Source of the DNA: JBGPLJ01 sp041486385
GTDB taxonomy: Bacteria > Pseudomonadota > Gammaproteobacteria > Steroidobacterales > Steroidobacteraceae
Assembly: GCA_041486385.1 (NCBI GenBank)
Contig: JBGPLJ010000046.1
Coordinates: forward strand, 1 to 16,358
Length of the DNA: 16,358 nucleotides
Direction of reading: 5' to 3'
Shown here: positions 14,019-16,358 of the stretch, piece after piece
Numbering within the stretch: the stretch's first letter is position 1
Layout: each line of letters opens with the position of its first letter
Position numbers and translations under genes: made by a program
Notes under the pieces: model-generated
Databases searched by the model: none
The model's input: only the letters and a program-made list of their open reading frames with translations
Told to the model about the DNA's origin: nothing

Positions 14019-16082
14019 ATGACGCATCGCAAGCTCTCCATGTTTGATCGCGCGCTGGTGGTACCGGCGCTCACCGATTCGCTGCGCAAGCTCGATCCGC
14101 GCACGCAATGGCGCAATCCGGTGATGTTCGTCGTGTATGTCGGCAGCATCTTCACGACGATCCTCTGGGTGCAGGCGCTCGCCGGCCAAGGCGAGGCACC
14201 GGCCTGGTACATTCTCGCGGTCACGGTCTGGCTCTGGTTCACCGTGTTGTTCGCGAATTTCGCCGAGGCGCTCGCCGAGGGCCGCAGCAAGGCACAGGCG
14301 GCTGCGCTCCGCGGACTCAAACAGACGGTGTTCGCAAAGAAGTTGGCCAATGCGAAGGCGCGTGCGACGCCGACACGAGTGCGAGGAGATGAGCTGCGCA
14401 GAGGCGACATCGTGCTCGTGGAAACGGGCGACATCATTCCGGCGGACGCGGAGGTCATCGAAGGCGCCGCCTCGGTCGATGAAAGCGCAATCACCGGCGA
14501 GTCGGCTCCGGTTATTCGCGAATCGGGCGGCGATTTCTCGGCGGTGACCGGCGGCACGCGCGTGCTCTCCGACTGGATCATCGTGCGCGTGAGCGCGAAT
14601 CCCGGCGAGACTTTCCTCGATCGCATGATCGCCATGGTCGAAAACGCCAAGCGTCAGAAGACGCCGAACGAGATCGCGCTGACGATTCTCCTCGTCGCGC
14701 TCACGCTGGTGTTCCTGTTCGCGACAGCGACTTTGCTGCCCTACTCGATCTACAGCGTCGAAGTCAGCAAGCTTGGTGTACCCGTCACGATTACCGCGTT
14801 GATCGCGCTCCTCGTCTGCCTCATTCCGACGACGATTGGTGGATTGCTGTCTGCGATCGGTGTCGCCGGCATGAGCCGCATGATGCAGGCCAACGTGATC
14901 GCGACCTCGGGCCGCGCCGTCGAGGCCGCGGGCGACGTCGACGTGCTGCTGCTCGACAAGACCGGAACGATCACCCTCGGCAATCGCCAGGCTGCGGCCT
15001 TTATTCCCGCTCCCGGCGCCACGGAGCAGGAACTCGCGGACGTTGCGCAACTTGCATCGCTCGCCGACGAAACACCCGAAGGCCGGAGCATTGTCGTCCT
15101 GGCCAAGCGCTACAACATCCGGGAACGCAATCTCACGGCCCTGGGTGCCACGTTCGTGCCGTTTTCGGCCCACACGCGCATGAGCGGCGTGAATATCGGC
15201 GAACGGCATGTCCGCAAGGGCGCGCCCGACTCAATACGCAGGTACATCGAGGGCCAGGGACACGCATTTCCGAAAGGCATCCAGGAGACGGTCGATCAAG
15301 TCGCGCGCCGCGGCAGCACGCCACTGCTCGTGAGCGACGGACCCCGGGTGCTGGGCGTGATCGAACTCAAGGACATCGTGAAGGGCGGCATCAAGGAGCG
15401 TTTCACGGAACTGCGCCGCATGGGCATCAAGACGATCATGATCACCGGCGACAACAAGCTCACCGCCGCGGCGATCGCTGCCGAGGCGGGCGTCGATGAC
15501 TACCTCGCGGAAGCGACTCCCGAAGCCAAGCTCAGGCTCATTCGCGAGCATCAGGCACAGGGACGGCTCGTGGCGATGACGGGCGACGGCACTAACGACG
15601 CACCGGCGCTCGCGCAGGCGGACGTCGCCGTCGCCATGAATTCCGGCACGCAGGCGGCGAAGGAAGCCGGCAACATGGTCGATCTCGACTCGAATCCGAC
15701 CAAGCTCATCGAGGTGGTGGAGACCGGCAAGCAGATGCTGATGACGCGCGGCTCGCTCACGACTTTCAGCATCGCGAACGACGTCGCCAAGTACTTTGCG
15801 ATCATTCCTGCGGCGTTCGCAACGACCTACCCGCAGTTGAACGCGCTCAACATCATGCACCTTGCGAGTCCCTACTCGGCGATCCTCTCGGCCGTCATCT
15901 TCAACGCACTGATCATCGTCGTGCTGATTCCGCTCGCGCTGAAGGGCGTGAAGTACCGGCCGCTCGGCGCGGCCGTGCTCCTGCGCCGCAATCTTCTCGT
16001 CTACGGACTTGGCGGCATCATCGTGCCGTTTCTCGGCATCAAGCTGATCGATCTCGGTCTTGCTGCCGCTCACTGGACTTGA
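14019..16082 (+). CDS. kdpB: KdpB, P-type ATPase subunit
   Basis: The product is 687 residues from the ATG at 14019, with GAGTGA (14008-14013) five bases before it; a GTG at 14010 would add three residues. It is close to the E. coli length (682). P-type ATPase motifs: TGES (159-162, actuator domain), DKTGT with phosphorylated Asp313, the KGAP nucleotide-binding motif (400-403), MITGDN (475-480) and GDGTNDAP (522-529). About seven membrane helices are visible. It hydrolyses ATP to drive K+ uptake with KdpA. In this numbering the TGES serine is Ser162, as in the E. coli protein, where phosphorylation of that Ser is known to inhibit the pump at high K+. The gap to kdpA is 13 bp and to kdpC 13 bp. 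The gene is intact. Confidence 0.98.
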   Translation: MTHRKLSMFDRALVVPALTDSLRKLDPRTQWRNPVMFVVYVGSIFTTILWVQALAGQGEAPAWYILAVTVWLWFTVLFANFAEALAEGRSKAQAAALRGLKQTVFAKKLANAKARATPTRVRGDELRRGDIVLVETGDIIPADAEVIEGAASVDESAITGESAPVIRESGGDFSAVTGGTRVLSDWIIVRVSANPGETFLDRMIAMVENAKRQKTPNEIALTILLVALTLVFLFATATLLPYSIYSVEVSKLGVPVTITALIALLVCLIPTTIGGLLSAIGVAGMSRMMQANVIATSGRAVEAAGDVDVLLLDKTGTITLGNRQAAAFIPAPGATEQELADVAQLASLADETPEGRSIVVLAKRYNIRERNLTALGATFVPFSAHTRMSGVNIGERHVRKGAPDSIRRYIEGQGHAFPKGIQETVDQVARRGSTPLLVSDGPRVLGVIELKDIVKGGIKERFTELRRMGIKTIMITGDNKLTAAAIAAEAGVDDYLAEATPEAKLRLIREHQAQGRLVAMTGDGTNDAPALAQADVAVAMNSGTQAAKEAGNMVDLDSNPTKLIEVVETGKQMLMTRGSLTTFSIANDVAKYFAIIPAAFATTYPQLNALNIMHLASPYSAILSAVIFNALIIVVLIPLALKGVKYRPLGAAVLLRRNLLVYGLGGIIVPFLGIKLIDLGLAAAHWT

Positions 16083-16095
16083 GAGGCCCGCCATC

Positions 16096-16358
16096 ATGCG
16101 CACATTGATTCGTCCCGCGATTACGCTCCTGCTGTTGATGACCCTGCTAACGGGCGTCGTCTACCCGCTCGTGGTCACCGGGATTGCCAAGGTGGCGTTT
16201 CCCGCCCAGGCAGCGGGCAGCCTCATATTGAAAGACGGCAAGGCCATCGGCTCGACGCTCATCGGTCAGAACTTCACTGCGCCGAAGTACTTCTGGGGAC
16301 GCCCGTCGGCGACCGGCAACGCACCTTATAACGGCGTCGCTTCGTCGGGATCGAACCT
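16096..16358 (+). CDS. kdpC: KdpC, K+-transporting ATPase subunit C (3'-truncated by window edge)
   Basis: The ATG at 16096 follows GAGAGG (16081-16086) and 87 complete codons are visible before the right edge. One N-terminal membrane helix (LIRPAITLLLLMTLLTGVVY) precedes the periplasmic part, with the family blocks IGQNFTAPKYFWGRPSAT (56-73) and APYNGVASSGSNL. KdpC stabilises KdpA-KdpB and supports ATP use. Any kdpD/kdpE genes would lie beyond the window. Confidence 0.96.
   Translation, partial: MRTLIRPAITLLLLMTLLTGVVYPLVVTGIAKVAFPAQAAGSLILKDGKAIGSTLIGQNFTAPKYFWGRPSATGNAPYNGVASSGSN

Noticed and set aside
13968..15209. Long minus-strand ORF (413 aa) across kdpB
   Set aside because: Antisense shadow of an unmistakable P-type ATPase; composition dominated by Arg, His, Asp and Glu with no domain.
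16096..16358. kdpC as a truncated pseudogene
   Set aside because: The frame is intact to the window edge and conserved blocks are present; the truncation is only the window boundary.

Overview
This window is an ordinary-looking chromosomal stretch from a high-GC (about 62-64% in the lines I counted) Gram-negative bacterium. OmpA and bactofilin cell-envelope proteins, lipoprotein signals, a PQQ alcohol dehydrogenase and a TPR-sulfotransferase point to a proteobacterium. A gammaproteobacterium of the Steroidobacter/Xanthomonadales sort is my best guess; that is inference, not something the sequence proves. I see no rRNA, tRNA, CRISPR array, insertion sequence or phage gene.

Layout from left to right. 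Bases 3-851 hold the 3' part of an OmpA-type outer-membrane protein with three 90-bp thrombospondin-type-3 repeats. It is followed by a small conserved-looking protein with a Gly-rich tail (921-1334, +). Converging on that gene are a PQQ/haem c alcohol dehydrogenase with a lipoprotein signal (3526-1352, -) and, upstream of it on the same strand, an exported S41-type peptidase (4968-3613, -). A GlxA-type AraC regulator (5166-6173, +) diverges from the peptidase, with ATCGG half-sites near its start. A short acidic ORF (6400-6149, -) and an exported DUF2891 protein (6576-7745, +) diverge from each other. Next is a two-gene bactofilin operon (7961-8901, +), preceded by an 11-bp-period direct repeat and an inverted repeat.

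The minus strand from about 12.0 to 8.9 kb carries a TPR-sulfotransferase, a small lipoprotein of lower GC, a doubtful 67-aa ORF and a Ser/Thr/Ala-rich protein with repeated amphipathic segments. From 12.1 kb to the right edge runs the Kdp high-affinity K+ uptake operon: a 30-residue one-helix microprotein, kdpF, kdpA, kdpB and the first part of kdpC. These are packed with 4-bp and 1-bp overlaps or gaps of about 13 bp. Its upstream region has three copies of a TACA-ending decamer at 10-11 bp steps, which resembles an operator for an OmpR/KdpE-type response regulator.

No complete, clearly new multi-gene system stands out. The items most worth following are the microprotein ahead of kdpF, the triple repeat in the kdp promoter, the low-complexity amphipathic-repeat protein with its minus-strand neighbours, and the tandem bactofilins with their repeat-rich leader.
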